A stretch of DNA of 41,218 nucleotides from Chthoniobacterales bacterium (GCA_025929155.1 JAICMR010000007.1:1-41218); one strand, 5' to 3'; positions 25,953 through 34,601 are shown, counted from the first letter of the stretch. The notes: generated by a model not told the origin, from the sequence alone. Program-made: numbers and translations.

Positions 25953-26351
25953 CTAGCCAGCCCGATAAACATAGAAGACCAGTTGCCGCCGCTGGTTCAC
26001 GCCGCCGCGCGTCCATTGCGCGGTCAGCGTCACCTGCGTGATGCCATCCACGACGGTGTTGTCATTGTTTTCGAGCTCTTTTGGCTGCGCCTTTTGAATT
26101 AGCCTAACGATGCCGTAGCCGGTATCGATCTTGTCCTCTTTCGACGCGTCCGGCGTTTGCGGCGTCGCCTGCACTTCCGCCATCCGGTTGCTCATGAGCA
26201 GGCCGACCCGGTTTTCCTCTTCGCTCAGCTCGCTCGCGTTCAGACAATTTTGCACGGAACGCCCGAGCGCGAGGACGCCGACCACAAAGATCGTTAGGCC
26301 AAGAAGCACTTCGTAAAGTGCGAAGCCGCAAATTTTCCTATCTCGCCGCAT
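25953..26351 (-). CDS. gspI: Minor pseudopilin GspI-like
   Basis: 132 aa. The leader MRRDRKICG precedes FALYEVLLGLTIFVVGVLAL, with Glu at +5, as in minor pseudopilins. The short globular domain, ending in a strand-rich QRRQLVFYVYRAG, fits GspI in size and position. It overlaps the gspH end by 14 nt. Motifs at 26103-26110 and 26291-26298 encode VR and LT. Confidence 0.8.
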   Translation of the reverse strand: MRRDRKICGFALYEVLLGLTIFVVGVLALGRSVQNCLNASELSEEENRVGLLMSNRMAEVQATPQTPDASKEDKIDTGYGIVRLIQKAQPKELENNDNTVVDGITQVTLTAQWTRGGVNQRRQLVFYVYRAG

Positions 26352-26811
26352 AACGAACGATCGAGGGGCGCGCGGTCAGCGGCGCGTAATTGACTTCCCA
26401 GGTTCCATCCCGCCCGGCAAAGCTGACGTTGGCCGGTTCACAGGTGCCCGACGGCCAGAAAATCCACTCCGCCGGCGGATCTTTCTCAAGGGCGGCCGGC
26501 AGCTTGAGAGAAAACCGATGAGCCTTATCGAGCGAGAGCTGTGCGACTGGCACCTCGCCGTCAGATTTCGCCAGCGCCTCCGGCCGTAGGACGATGGCGT
26601 CTTTTTGCCAGACGATCAGGTAAGGCCGGCGCTCTTTTACGCTGTGTTCCTGCGCCTGGAGGACGATCTGGTTCATAGAGGTAAGCGAACGCTGGAGCCG
26701 TCGATCCGCGAGCACACCCTGCACGCTGGGGATCGCGAGCAGCATCAGGATCATCAAGATGAAAACTGAAATCGCGATTTCGATAAGGGTAAAGCCCCGG
26801 GCGCGATGCAT
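26338..26811 (-). CDS. gspH: Minor pseudopilin GspH-like
   Basis: 157 aa. The very short leader MHRARG precedes FTLIEIAISVFILMILMLLA (Glu at +5). The globular domain carries the GspH/FimT style LQRSLTSMNQIVLQAQEHSV segment followed by beta strands. It is the first gene of the minus-strand half and probably sits behind a promoter in the 26812-27121 intergenic region, although no clear boxes are visible. Confidence 0.85.
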   Translation of the reverse strand: MHRARGFTLIEIAISVFILMILMLLAIPSVQGVLADRRLQRSLTSMNQIVLQAQEHSVKERRPYLIVWQKDAIVLRPEALAKSDGEVPVAQLSLDKAHRFSLKLPAALEKDPPAEWIFWPSGTCEPANVSFAGRDGTWEVNYAPLTARPSIVRYAAR

Positions 26812-27121
26812 AAGCGATTTTAAACTCTCGCGCGCAATTCACAACATGGCGGCCGCCGCCCGGAACCATTCGGTCACGCCGAGCGCAGTGAAGTGAAGCA
26901 AAAAGAAGTCAAGGACCTCGCGGATTTGGAAAGAGCGCGAACAAGAGCCTTCGCGATATTCCGAACCTATCTTTCAACTGGACCTTATTTGCGGATCCCA
27001 GGTCGACGCAATTCAAGGAGCGGCTCGCAGTAATCGCCGGGAAATCTCCCAAAACACGGAGGAAGGCAGCGCAATTTACCGCTAATAAAACGCAACCAGA
27101 CGACAGCACCGCGCGTTGTCT
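26812..27121. other. Intergenic stretch between gspH and the FTR1 gene
   Basis: This divergent region must hold promoters for gspH and the permease gene. A half copy of the REP-like repeat lies at 26873-26899 (GTCACGCCGAGCGCAGTG). No intact gene is visible. A short coding-like run (VKDLADLERARTRAFAIF, plus strand) could be a worn gene end but is not identifiable. Confidence 0.4.
26873..26899. repeat. Half copy of the REP-like repeat
   Basis: GGTCACGCCGAGCGCAGTG followed by AAGTGAAGC resembles the left arm of the elements at 8554-8692 and 25842-25935. No matching right arm is seen nearby. Confidence 0.5.
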
Positions 27122-28195
27122 ATGGTAAGCTTGTCCGCAGTGATCACGTCCGCCGCCAGCACGTCGACCCTTCCCGCGCCTGCTCCGGAAATGCGCGCGC
27201 CGCGGCTTGGCGTGGCTGCGAAACTGTTCATCGCCTTCGCGGTCTTGGGCGTTCTGGCGATGATGATCTGGCAAGGAATCGCCGTTGGCGGATCGCCTGA
27301 TCCGACTGCCGCGAACACGAGTCCAACTGTCGCCGCACTCGATATCGCGATTCTCGTCTTTCGAGAAGGTCTCGAATGCATCCTCGTGATCGCGGCGATC
27401 ACTGCGAGCATGACAGGACCCCGGCGCGCCTGTCGGCGACCCGTCGCCTGGGGCGCCGGTCTTGCCTTCATCGCAACGCTTATCACTTGGATGATCGCGG
27501 TCCGGATCATGAACTCGTTGGCGGACAACGTTTCTGCCCTCAACCTCCAGGCCGCCACCGGTCTACTTGCAGTCGTCGTCCTGCTCGTGATCATGAACTG
27601 GTTCTTCCACAAGATTTATTGGGGCGGGTGGATTCGTCACCACAATCGGCGCCGGAAGAGCCTGCTCGGGGCAGGGCCGGAAGCTTCCCAGCGCCGGCTC
27701 GTTTGGGGTTTGATCTTGCTCGGATTCACCTCGCTCTACCGCGAAGGCTTCGAGGTCGTGCTCTTCCTGCAAACTTATTATCTGCGTCTGGGCGGCGGAC
27801 TGGTTTTAAAAGGCGCACTTTTGGGGCTGATTCTTTCCGGTTTCGTCGCGATCCTGACGTTCGTCCTGCAGCAACGGCTTCCTTATCGGCAGATGCTCGT
27901 GACGACGGGAGTGTTGCTCGGCGGCGTACTTCTCGTCATGGTCGGTGAACAGGCGCAGGAGATGCAGCTTGCGAGCTGGATTTCAACCACGCCGGTTCCT
28001 GGCCTAACGAACGTGATTCCCGACTGGGCCGGCCTCTGGTTCGCAATCTTCCCGACTTACGAGACGCTCGCAGCGCAACTGCTGGCCGCGGTCATCGTGA
28101 TTGGTTCCTACTACGCGGCGCGACGCGTCCGCTGCACCGCCGAGGTCGCGCCCGAGTCCGCGCCGGGGTCGACTCTCGAAACAGCGCCTCGTTAG
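27122..28195 (+). CDS. FTR1-family iron permease
   Basis: Polytopic inner-membrane permease of the FTR1/EfeU type (357 aa), predicted to import iron oxidised by a partner. Two REGxE motifs, FREGLECILV near residue 80 and YREGFEVVLF near residue 205, are the iron-coordinating REXXE signatures; they sit in membrane helices of a repeated fold. The start is the ATG at 27122; a TTG two codons earlier is less likely. No EfeO- or EfeB-like or multicopper oxidase gene is adjacent. The stop TAG is supplied by a TCGTTAGGC motif (28189-28197). The motif-free decayed zone begins right after it. Confidence 0.88.
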   Translation: MVSLSAVITSAASTSTLPAPAPEMRAPRLGVAAKLFIAFAVLGVLAMMIWQGIAVGGSPDPTAANTSPTVAALDIAILVFREGLECILVIAAITASMTGPRRACRRPVAWGAGLAFIATLITWMIAVRIMNSLADNVSALNLQAATGLLAVVVLLVIMNWFFHKIYWGGWIRHHNRRRKSLLGAGPEASQRRLVWGLILLGFTSLYREGFEVVLFLQTYYLRLGGGLVLKGALLGLILSGFVAILTFVLQQRLPYRQMLVTTGVLLGGVLLVMVGEQAQEMQLASWISTTPVPGLTNVIPDWAGLWFAIFPTYETLAAQLLAAVIVIGSYYAARRVRCTAEVAPESAPGSTLETAPR

Positions 28196-28281
28196 GCCGA
28201 TTCTGGCCCATCCCGCTGGTGACTTCCTACCCAGGCAGAGTTTTTGGGACGCTTCGCATCAGGCGTCGGAACGGGAGTCAA

Positions 28282-28473
28282 TTATCCAAGCTCAATGCGA
28301 ACCGTTTGCACGTCACCTTCCACGCTCACATCAACCACCCGCGGCTCGCGTTTCAACGGAATGACGCTGATGCTGCCGTCCCGCTCGAGATAGGCGGTTT
28401 TGATCTTCGAAGGATCGGTTTGGTCAGTGTTCAACCGGATGACCTGCAAGATGCCGATCAGCACGACCATCAT
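28282..28473 (-). pseudogene. C-terminal fragment resembling a DUF421 (YetF-like) membrane protein
   Basis: The frame begins mid-helix (MVVLIGILQVIRLN) and ends with KIKTAYLERDGSISVIPLK, the usual DUF421 C-terminal domain pattern. The N-terminal transmembrane domain is missing. The fragment abuts a truncated transporter start in another frame, as expected after a deletion joined two genes. Confidence 0.5.
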
Positions 28474-28633
28474 TGGCGAGCAGCATCTTGAGAACGAAGC
28501 GGTAGTTCTTCAGATACGCGACGATCTCTGACAGCCGCTGCGTCAGACCGACGTTCAGCATTGTCGAAATCACGAAGATTGGGGCGACGATTCGAACGGC
28601 AATTCTCAAAAACTGGAACATTCGCGTCCTCAT
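28474..28633 (-). pseudogene. N-terminal fragment of a BASS-type (bile acid:sodium symporter) protein
   Basis: From the ATG at 28633 the frame reads MRTRMFQFLRIAVRIVAPIF, then STMLNVGLTQRLSEIV and YLKNYRFVLKMLLAN. This is typical of the first helices of BASS-family transporters. The homology stops after about 53 residues, where the sequence switches to the DUF421-like fragment in another phase. I infer a deletion fusion that destroyed both genes. Confidence 0.5.
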
Positions 28634-28667
28634 CAGCGGCTTTGGGAAGGTTCGCGCGCCATCTTCT

Positions 28668-29683
28668 TTAGCTCGCCGCCTTCGGTGTTCGCACGACGCA
28701 GCGAAAGCCGATGTGACAGGCGGAAGTCTCAACCGCTTCGCCCTGCCGCGCCGCCGGGCGATAGCGCAGGCGGTAATTCGGCGCGCATAAATGAGAGCCG
28801 CCTTTCAAAACTTTGCGCGAAATCTCCGTGCGGCGTTGATCGAGAACGCCACTCTGACCGGTCGATTGGACCCGCCCATTGTGGGGTATGCAACACGGTT
28901 TTGCGACATGTGAAGCGTGGTGCGGTCAGAAAAGATCTCTCGTCCATTCCCAGACGTTGCCCACCATGTCATACAAACCGTAACCGTTCGCCAGAAACAG
29001 ACCGACCGGCGAAGTGCCTTCGTACCCGTCCGTGTTCAAGTTCTCCCAGGGAAACTCGCCCTACCACGTATTCGCCATCATTCTGCCTTCCGGAGCAAAC
29101 TCGTCGCCCCAAACAAAGACCGCGCCTTCCAATCCACCGCGCGCGGCAAACTCCCACTCCGCTTCGGTTGGCAAACTCTTGCCCCCCAGGCTGCAAACGC
29201 TTCGGCGTCCTCGTAAGCAACATGAACGACCGGATGAGTCTCGCGCCCGGCAAGATGGCTTCCGGCGCCTTCGGGATTTTTCCACGATGCGCCCGGCTCA
29301 TAGGACCACCATTGAAGAAAATTCTTCAGACTGACGCGGTGCGGCGGCCGCCGAAAAACCAGCGACCCGGGAACGAGCAGGTCGGCGTCCACACCCGGGT
29401 AGTCGGCCGGGTTGGGCGCGCGTTCGGCGACGGTGATATATCCGGTTTCAGAGACGAAGCGTTCGAATTGGGCGTTTGTGACCAGATGCTCGTCTATCCA
29501 CAGGCCATCCACTGCCGCTTTGTGTACCGGACGCTCTTCGGAATAAAAATCGTTTGATCCCATCTGGAACGTCCGCCAGGAACCCAAACCATCTTTTCGA
29601 ACGGCGGCTCCGATGGCGCTCCGTCTTTGCCCGAGTGTGCTGTCGTTGCGCTTGCCATCACGATTTCCCTGCCGGGGCGTCAT
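28668..29683 (-). pseudogene. Formylglycine-generating enzyme (SUMF1/FGE-sulfatase) family pseudogene
   Basis: Recognisable family blocks occur in order but in several phases. They are [58 protein letters not shown], then (shifted) [16 protein letters not shown], then after a TAG stop [15 protein letters not shown], and [13 protein letters not shown]. After a further shift come [19 protein letters not shown] and CHIGFRCV, ending at the TAA near 28668. At least two frameshifts and one nonsense codon (near 29060) disable it. The intact protein would convert a sulfatase cysteine to formylglycine or modify another target. No sulfatase lies nearby. Confidence 0.8.
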
Positions 29684-30499
29684 TAATCCCTTCCGCCGAC
29701 ACGTGCGAGACCAGATCGTCCAATCGGGCTGCGGATGAACTCATGATCCAGAGTTTAATGATCCCTCGGCTATTTCGTACCAATAGGCCCGATTGGATTG
29801 CAGCCAATTCGGCGCATATCACGCGGCCTTGGTTTGTTAATGGAAGCTTCTTTGCTGAGTTTGGCGATTCGCGCGCCCCTTGTCCACCATCTCGCGCGTC
29901 GGCACGCTTAGGTCCGCGAACGTTCAGACTTACTTAGAGACGGAGACAAACTTCTGCGGCTGAAGGTCTATCCGCGGCGGGTTGGAAGACGGAGACTCTG
30001 CTATCGCGATGGCCAGCTCGTTTTCGCTTTTTTCGAGCCGTCTGGAAACAGGGAAGCACGGCATGAGTCAGGCGCGAAAGGGATGAAATCCTGTTTCGAA
30101 AATGGGAAATTAGCGACTCACCAATGCCAATCGCAACAGGCGCGAGCCGATCTGACTGCGTCCCAAACCCAGGGGAGCACTGCGGGATTCGATCGGTTTC
30201 ATTCGCCAATCGGGCGATTCCGGAGGTGGACATTTCCACCTCTCCGGCATCGACGCGTTTAGCTCGCTTCTTTTCGAAGAAATCGCCCGCCGGCCTCTGC
30301 GTATCCTTGTTCACATGGTAAGTAGGACACGCGGCCGCGAATTGCGCGGTTTTCATTTTACCGTCGATAATCTCGTGGCTTGCCAGACCCTGGGGGGCGC
30401 AGTGTTCATAGGTCGGAGCGCATCCGCGCCGGACTGGATAAGAGCCCGCTCCGCGCCTAGTGAAACGAAGACGCGTCGCGTCTGAATCATTCAACAATC
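29684..30499. other. About 800 bp without a supportable gene
   Basis: Open frames exist on both strands, for example minus 29934-30497, but none resembles a known family. Composition is mixed and one portion (minus, near 30200-30380) is weakly coding-like. No repeat, terminator or motif copy was found. Given the pseudogenes on both sides it is probably decayed sequence. The promoter of the downstream antiporter should be near its right end. Confidence 0.4.
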
Positions 30500-32251
30500 A
30501 TGCACGAGATTCCATTGATCACGACCATCGCGCTCGCGCTCATCGTTGCGCTCGTCTTTGGTTTGCTGGCAAGGCGTCTCGGGTTTTCCCCGATTGTCGG
30601 GTACCTGATCGCAGGCGTGCTGATCGGTCCGCACACACCCGGAGTGGTCGGCGACGCGAAAATCGCCGCCCAACTGGCCGAGATCGGCGTTATCCTACTG
30701 ATGTTCGGCGTCGGTCTGCATTTCAGTCTCAAAGACCTGCTTGCGGTGCGTTCAATCGCCGTGCCGGGAGCACTGGGGCAAAGCACCGCCGCCACTCTGG
30801 CCTGCGCGGCTCTTGCCGTGGCGATTGGCTGGACCTGGCATGTCGGGTTAATTCTCGGCATCGCTGTTTCGGTCGCGAGCACCGTGGTGCTCCTGCGTGC
30901 TTTGATTGACCGCGGCGGCCTCGATACGCCGGAAGGACACGCCGCTGTCGGATGGCTGATCGTCGAGGACATCATCACTGTTCTCGTGCTCGTGCTCCTG
31001 CCGCCGCTCGCAGCTACCACCGGCAATGGCGCGAGTCTTTGGCAGACGATTGGTCTCGCCCTCCTCAAGTTGGCCCTTCTCACCGCGATCGTGATGCTGG
31101 CCGGGGCGCGCTTTGTGCCCTGGTTGCTTTGGCGGGTCGCGCGCCTGCGCTCACGCGAATTGTTCACGCTGACTGTGCTCGTCATGGCGATTTGTGTGGC
31201 GACGATTTCCTATGTGGCCTTCGGCGCTTCGCTCGCGCTCGGCGCGTTTCTGGGCGGTATGGTCGTCGGTCAATCGAAGGTAAGCGATCAGGCCGCGGCA
31301 GATGTCCTGCCGATGCGCAATGTCTTTGCCATTCTCTTCTTTGTCGCAGTCGGGATGCTCTTTGACTACCACGCCGTGATAGAATCGCCGGGACTACTCC
31401 TCGGCGTTCTGGCCATCATCCTTCTGGTCAAACCGCTTGCTGCGCTCGCGATTGTCATCATCAGCGGGCATTCGCTCAGGACCGCCCTCACTGTCGCGGG
31501 CGGACTTGCCCAGGTGGGTGAGTTCTCCTTTATCCTAGGGGACATGGCACAATCGCTGGGGTTGATGCCGGGCGCAGGCAACAACGTCATCGTCGCGGCG
31601 GCGATTGTTTCGATCAGTCTCAACCCCTTCGTTTTTCGCCGGATGCTCGCGCTCGAACCGGTCCTCGGCAGAAGCGCCTTGCTCTCGAGGTGGCTGGCCG
31701 GGCGAAGTGAAAAGTTGGGCGCGCGAGCCAACGAAACGGCCGCGGAACGTATGCAGGATCCTGGCGCGATCGTAGTCGGCTACGGACCGGTTGGTCAAAC
31801 CGTCACGCGCTTGCTCGCCGAGTTCGAGATTAATCCGATGATCGTCGAGACAAATGTCGATGCCGTTCTTGAACTCCAGCAGCGCGGAAAGCAGGCGCTC
31901 TTCGGTGATGCCTCGCGACCGGAAATCTTGCGCGCGGCTCGGCTTGACGCGGCGGCTTATCTGATCGTGACGGTGCCGCAAGCAGAAATCAGCCTGCAAA
32001 TCATTCAGGCGGCACGCGAAGTGGCGCCAGTGATTCGAATTCTGGCCCGCGCAGAATACATCAACCAATCAGATGCATTCACGGAGGCCGGCGCCACGAT
32101 GATCCGTTATGACGAAGTGGAATCCGCGGCCGCGCTTGCGGAAGCCTTGCTCCAGGATATCGACGTGCCGGCGGAACAAATCGGGAGTCTGGTCGGTGAT
32201 ATTCGCCGGGAACTCTCACCGCGTCGCGACAGCGGCCGGGTCCAGGTCTGA
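30500..32251 (+). CDS. KefB/YbaL-type monovalent cation:proton antiporter
   Basis: 583 aa CPA2-family antiporter. About 12 membrane helices span residues 5-385, with the family blocks GFSPIVGYLIAGVLIGPHTP, ILLMFGVGLHFSLKDLL and AVGWLIVEDIITVLVLVLLP. A cytoplasmic RCK_N (TrkA-N) nucleotide-binding domain starts near residue 417 with IVVGYGPVGQTVTRLL and continues through FGDASRPEILRAARL. It likely exchanges K+ or Na+ for H+ under nucleotide control. It is the only clearly intact gene in the motif-free zone and contains no CCTAACGA copy over 1.75 kb. Confidence 0.92.
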   Translation: MHEIPLITTIALALIVALVFGLLARRLGFSPIVGYLIAGVLIGPHTPGVVGDAKIAAQLAEIGVILLMFGVGLHFSLKDLLAVRSIAVPGALGQSTAATLACAALAVAIGWTWHVGLILGIAVSVASTVVLLRALIDRGGLDTPEGHAAVGWLIVEDIITVLVLVLLPPLAATTGNGASLWQTIGLALLKLALLTAIVMLAGARFVPWLLWRVARLRSRELFTLTVLVMAICVATISYVAFGASLALGAFLGGMVVGQSKVSDQAAADVLPMRNVFAILFFVAVGMLFDYHAVIESPGLLLGVLAIILLVKPLAALAIVIISGHSLRTALTVAGGLAQVGEFSFILGDMAQSLGLMPGAGNNVIVAAAIVSISLNPFVFRRMLALEPVLGRSALLSRWLAGRSEKLGARANETAAERMQDPGAIVVGYGPVGQTVTRLLAEFEINPMIVETNVDAVLELQQRGKQALFGDASRPEILRAARLDAAAYLIVTVPQAEISLQIIQAAREVAPVIRILARAEYINQSDAFTEAGATMIRYDEVESAAALAEALLQDIDVPAEQIGSLVGDIRRELSPRRDSGRVQV

Positions 32252-32475
32252 TAGGACGTCAAATCTTAGAACATGCCGCAAATCAATCCCGACTCCAGCC
32301 GTTGTAGCGTCCGCAGTCTTTAGCGGAGATGACGATGTGCGGGTGTGCTTCGAATTGCGCTGAGACAGCGCGGGCTACATTCCTCGACCAATCGAAGACT
32401 CTGGGCGGCTGGTCGTCCTCTGCTTTTGAACCAAACAGAATCATCCGCAAGCGCGTATTCTCAGAGGAGGCCCCT

Positions 32476-33001
32476 ATGAAACTCACGATTCTGTTAACGC
32501 TTGTCTGCGTGTCGGCAGCCGTGGCAGCAGAGCCAACCAGCACGCCAAGCGCCGCATCGGACGCAAAAACCTTCGAACCGCCCCAGCTATGAAGACGTGA
32601 AGGATAACGACAAGGCGATGGACCAGGCAGTCGCGAAAGCGCGCGAAACGCTCGGTTTTTTCCTGGCCGCTCTGAAGGCAAAGAAGCCGGACTCGAGAGA
32701 CTTCGAAGTGAAAAAATGCGTCATTGATGGCGACAATGTCGAACACCTCTGGCTGCGTGACGTGAGTTGGGATGGGAAAGTTTTTCACGGGAAAGTGGAT
32801 AACCAGCCGCTCGATGTCGCGAATGTGCGGCTCGGGCAAAAGGTCACTCTGGACCCTCAGGATCTGACGGATTGGATGTTCGTAAAGGACGGCAAACTCA
32901 TGGGCGGTTTTACCACCCGGGTGCTTTACAGCCGCCTTTCACAAGATGAACAAGCGCGGTTTCGCGAGCATTCCGATTTTTCCATCGAAAAAGGGAGACA
33001 A
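32476..33001 (+). pseudogene. DUF2314 protein gene split by a one-base frameshift
   Basis: The first frame (ATG at 32476) encodes a signal peptide, MKLTILLTLVCVSAAVAA, and ends at a TGA near 32590 after FEPPQL. The body of a DUF2314 protein follows in another frame (SYEDVKDNDKAMDQAVAKAR, LWLRDVSWDGKVFHGKVDNQ, DPQDLTDWMFVKDGKLMGG). Removing one C from the CCCC run at about 32581-32584 would restore FEPPSYEDVKD, the natural reading. The second frame has no stop before the next gene and fuses with it. This could be a real mutation, a sequencing error or slippage at the C run. Confidence 0.75.
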
Positions 33002-33421
33002 ATGATGGCTACTTCTCATCTCCGTTCGATTCCCACAGCTGAAGATCCCCGCTCCTCGCGCGAACACGGAAAGCGCAGCGCCTGCAGGGTGGCACTGGTA
33101 CTAATCGGCGCATTCGCTCTTGGAGTCGGAGGATGTGTAACGGATGGCTACGTCGGCGTCTCGACTTACCCTAGCTACGAGCCCTACTACGGTTACTAAG
33201 GCTACAGTGGCGTTCCGTATTACGGCTATGGCGGCATCTACACGCGAAACATCATCGTGCGGGGCCGCCGCTATTCGGGCGGTTTCGGTCGCCAGCACTT
33301 TTCCCATTATCGTCGTGGACGCGACCGGACAGAATTGTCACGGCCGTCACGGCCCGTGCGGCAGCAGCCGGGCGTTCGCTCCCGCGGCAGCGGGGCCGCC
33401 CGCGATCGCGGCCCGCGTTAG
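33002..33421 (+). pseudogene. Tyr/Gly-rich lipoprotein-like gene interrupted by a TAA codon
   Basis: From the ATG at 33002 the frame encodes a hydrophobic signal ending ALGVGGC, a plausible lipobox, then a Tyr-rich stretch (YPSYEPYYGY) and a TAA at 33197-33199. The same frame continues past the stop as GYSGVPYYGYGGIYTRNIIV and an Arg/Gly-rich tail to a TAG at 33421. Because the Tyr/Gly pattern continues across it, the TAA most likely replaced a TAC tyrosine codon. The upstream DUF2314 frame runs into this gene without a stop. Function unknown. Confidence 0.65.
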
Positions 33422-33478
33422 TAATCCGAATCCTGCGGCGGCAGATGAAGGAGCGCCAACCTCGACGCGCGGGCGCGA

Positions 33479-33697
33479 CTAGCTTTTTTTGACCTTCTTT
33501 AGCGCCGCACCTTTGTGCATCGCCAAGTGGTCGGTCTTAGCGCTCTTGATCAGATACTGCGGTTCGTCCTTGGAGGCCCGAACCGTATAAGTCTTGAACT
33601 TGATGGGCGACGTTACTTTCTTTTTGATCGTTCCCCGCACTCGACCCGCTTCCGAGTTCCACTCGACATAATCTCCAACTTTAAAGTCCTCTTTCAT
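33479..33697 (-). CDS. DUF2945 (Tudor-like) small protein
   Basis: 72 aa from the ATG at 33697. KVGDYVEWNSEAGRVRGTIK is the characteristic start of the DUF2945/HVA1 Tudor-like family, and the Lys-rich C-terminus is typical. The molecular role of the family is unknown. A longer frame to 33847 adds sequence that does not match the family and overlaps the neighbouring phosphatase gene. Transcription points away from the lipoprotein remnant. Confidence 0.75.
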   Translation of the reverse strand: MKEDFKVGDYVEWNSEAGRVRGTIKKKVTSPIKFKTYTVRASKDEPQYLIKSAKTDHLAMHKGAALKKVKKS

Positions 33698-33761
33698 CGG
33701 GGCTCCTGCTCTACCAGTCCTGATTGAATAAACCCATCGACCGCGTGCGCTTCGACGAGCT

Positions 33762-34601
33762 TCACGTGGAAGAGGTTGCAGCTCTCGGCAGCACAAACTT
33801 CTCCATTGCGTTGGCAAAGCCCTCCTGCTCGTTGCTGGACGTGACAAAGTTCGCCTGCGCCTGGACCTGCGGGCTGGCGTTGCCCATCGCGATGCTGAGG
33901 CCGCTTTTCTCGAACATCAAAACGTCGTTAGGCATATCGCCAATCGTAGCGATCTCACTGGTCGGAATCTGCAGATAACTCGAAAGATACTCCACGACGC
34001 CGCCTTTATTCGCTTGGGGATGAGTAATGTCCAGATAGTAAGGCTGAGAACGGGCCGCCGAAACCTGACCTTGTAACTCTCGTTGCAAAGCCGCCTCACA
34101 TTGAGCTACCGCATCGAGGTCATCACTCACGCCGACGATCTTGACGACCGCATCGAGCAACGGGTTGAAATCAGTCGAGACTTTCGCTTCAAATTTCACC
34201 GTCCAGGCTTCGCGCGCGACGTGCGGGCCGACGGGATCGGGCACATACCAATCGTCCGCGGTGTAGAGCCAGCCGACCAGCTTGTGCTGGGCAATCGATT
34301 CCAGAGCCTGCGTCCCGGCAGCGCGGGAAATGAAGCGCGACTGAATCACGGTGAGATCAGGAGTTACAAAGACACCACCGTTAAAGCCGGCAACAACGCT
34401 ATCAATTTTCAGATCGTCGATCAGCGATTTCATCCCGCGGGGCGGACGCCCGCTCGTGATCGTAAATCGAATCTTCGCGGCCCGCAGCGCCGCTACTGCG
34501 GCACGAGCTTGCGGAGTAACGAGCTTATCTTGCGTCACCAGCGCGCCATCGACGTCGGCGAGCATGAGCGAAATCTTTGGCGAGCCGACGTATGGTTTCA
34601 T
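33762..34601 (-). CDS. HAD-IIB (Cof-like) phosphatase
   Basis: 279 aa from the ATG at 34601, which precedes KPYVGSPKISLMLADVDGAL; an upstream extension to 34685 lacks conservation. Motif I is DVDGALV, motif II is FTITSGRP, and motifs III/IV are near GDMPNDVLMFEKSG. The Cof/HAD-IIB cap lies between. Such enzymes dephosphorylate sugar phosphates or related metabolites. The usual DxDGT threonine is replaced by Ala here, although both catalytic aspartates remain. The motif at 33925-33932 encodes the PND within motif IV, and it is the first copy to the right of the motif-free zone. Confidence 0.85.
   Translation of the reverse strand: MKPYVGSPKISLMLADVDGALVTQDKLVTPQARAAVAALRAAKIRFTITSGRPPRGMKSLIDDLKIDSVVAGFNGGVFVTPDLTVIQSRFISRAAGTQALESIAQHKLVGWLYTADDWYVPDPVGPHVAREAWTVKFEAKVSTDFNPLLDAVVKIVGVSDDLDAVAQCEAALQRELQGQVSAARSQPYYLDITHPQANKGGVVEYLSSYLQIPTSEIATIGDMPNDVLMFEKSGLSIAMGNASPQVQAQANFVTSSNEQEGFANAMEKFVLPRAATSST

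Noticed and set aside
25847-25972. N-terminal extension of GspJ from an upstream start at 25972
   Set aside because: The extra 42 residues are encoded by the dispersed repeat and would give an implausible prepilin leader.
29934-30497. 187-codon minus-strand frame upstream of the KefB-type gene
   Set aside because: No domain or signal recognisable and composition uneven; treated as probable decayed sequence.
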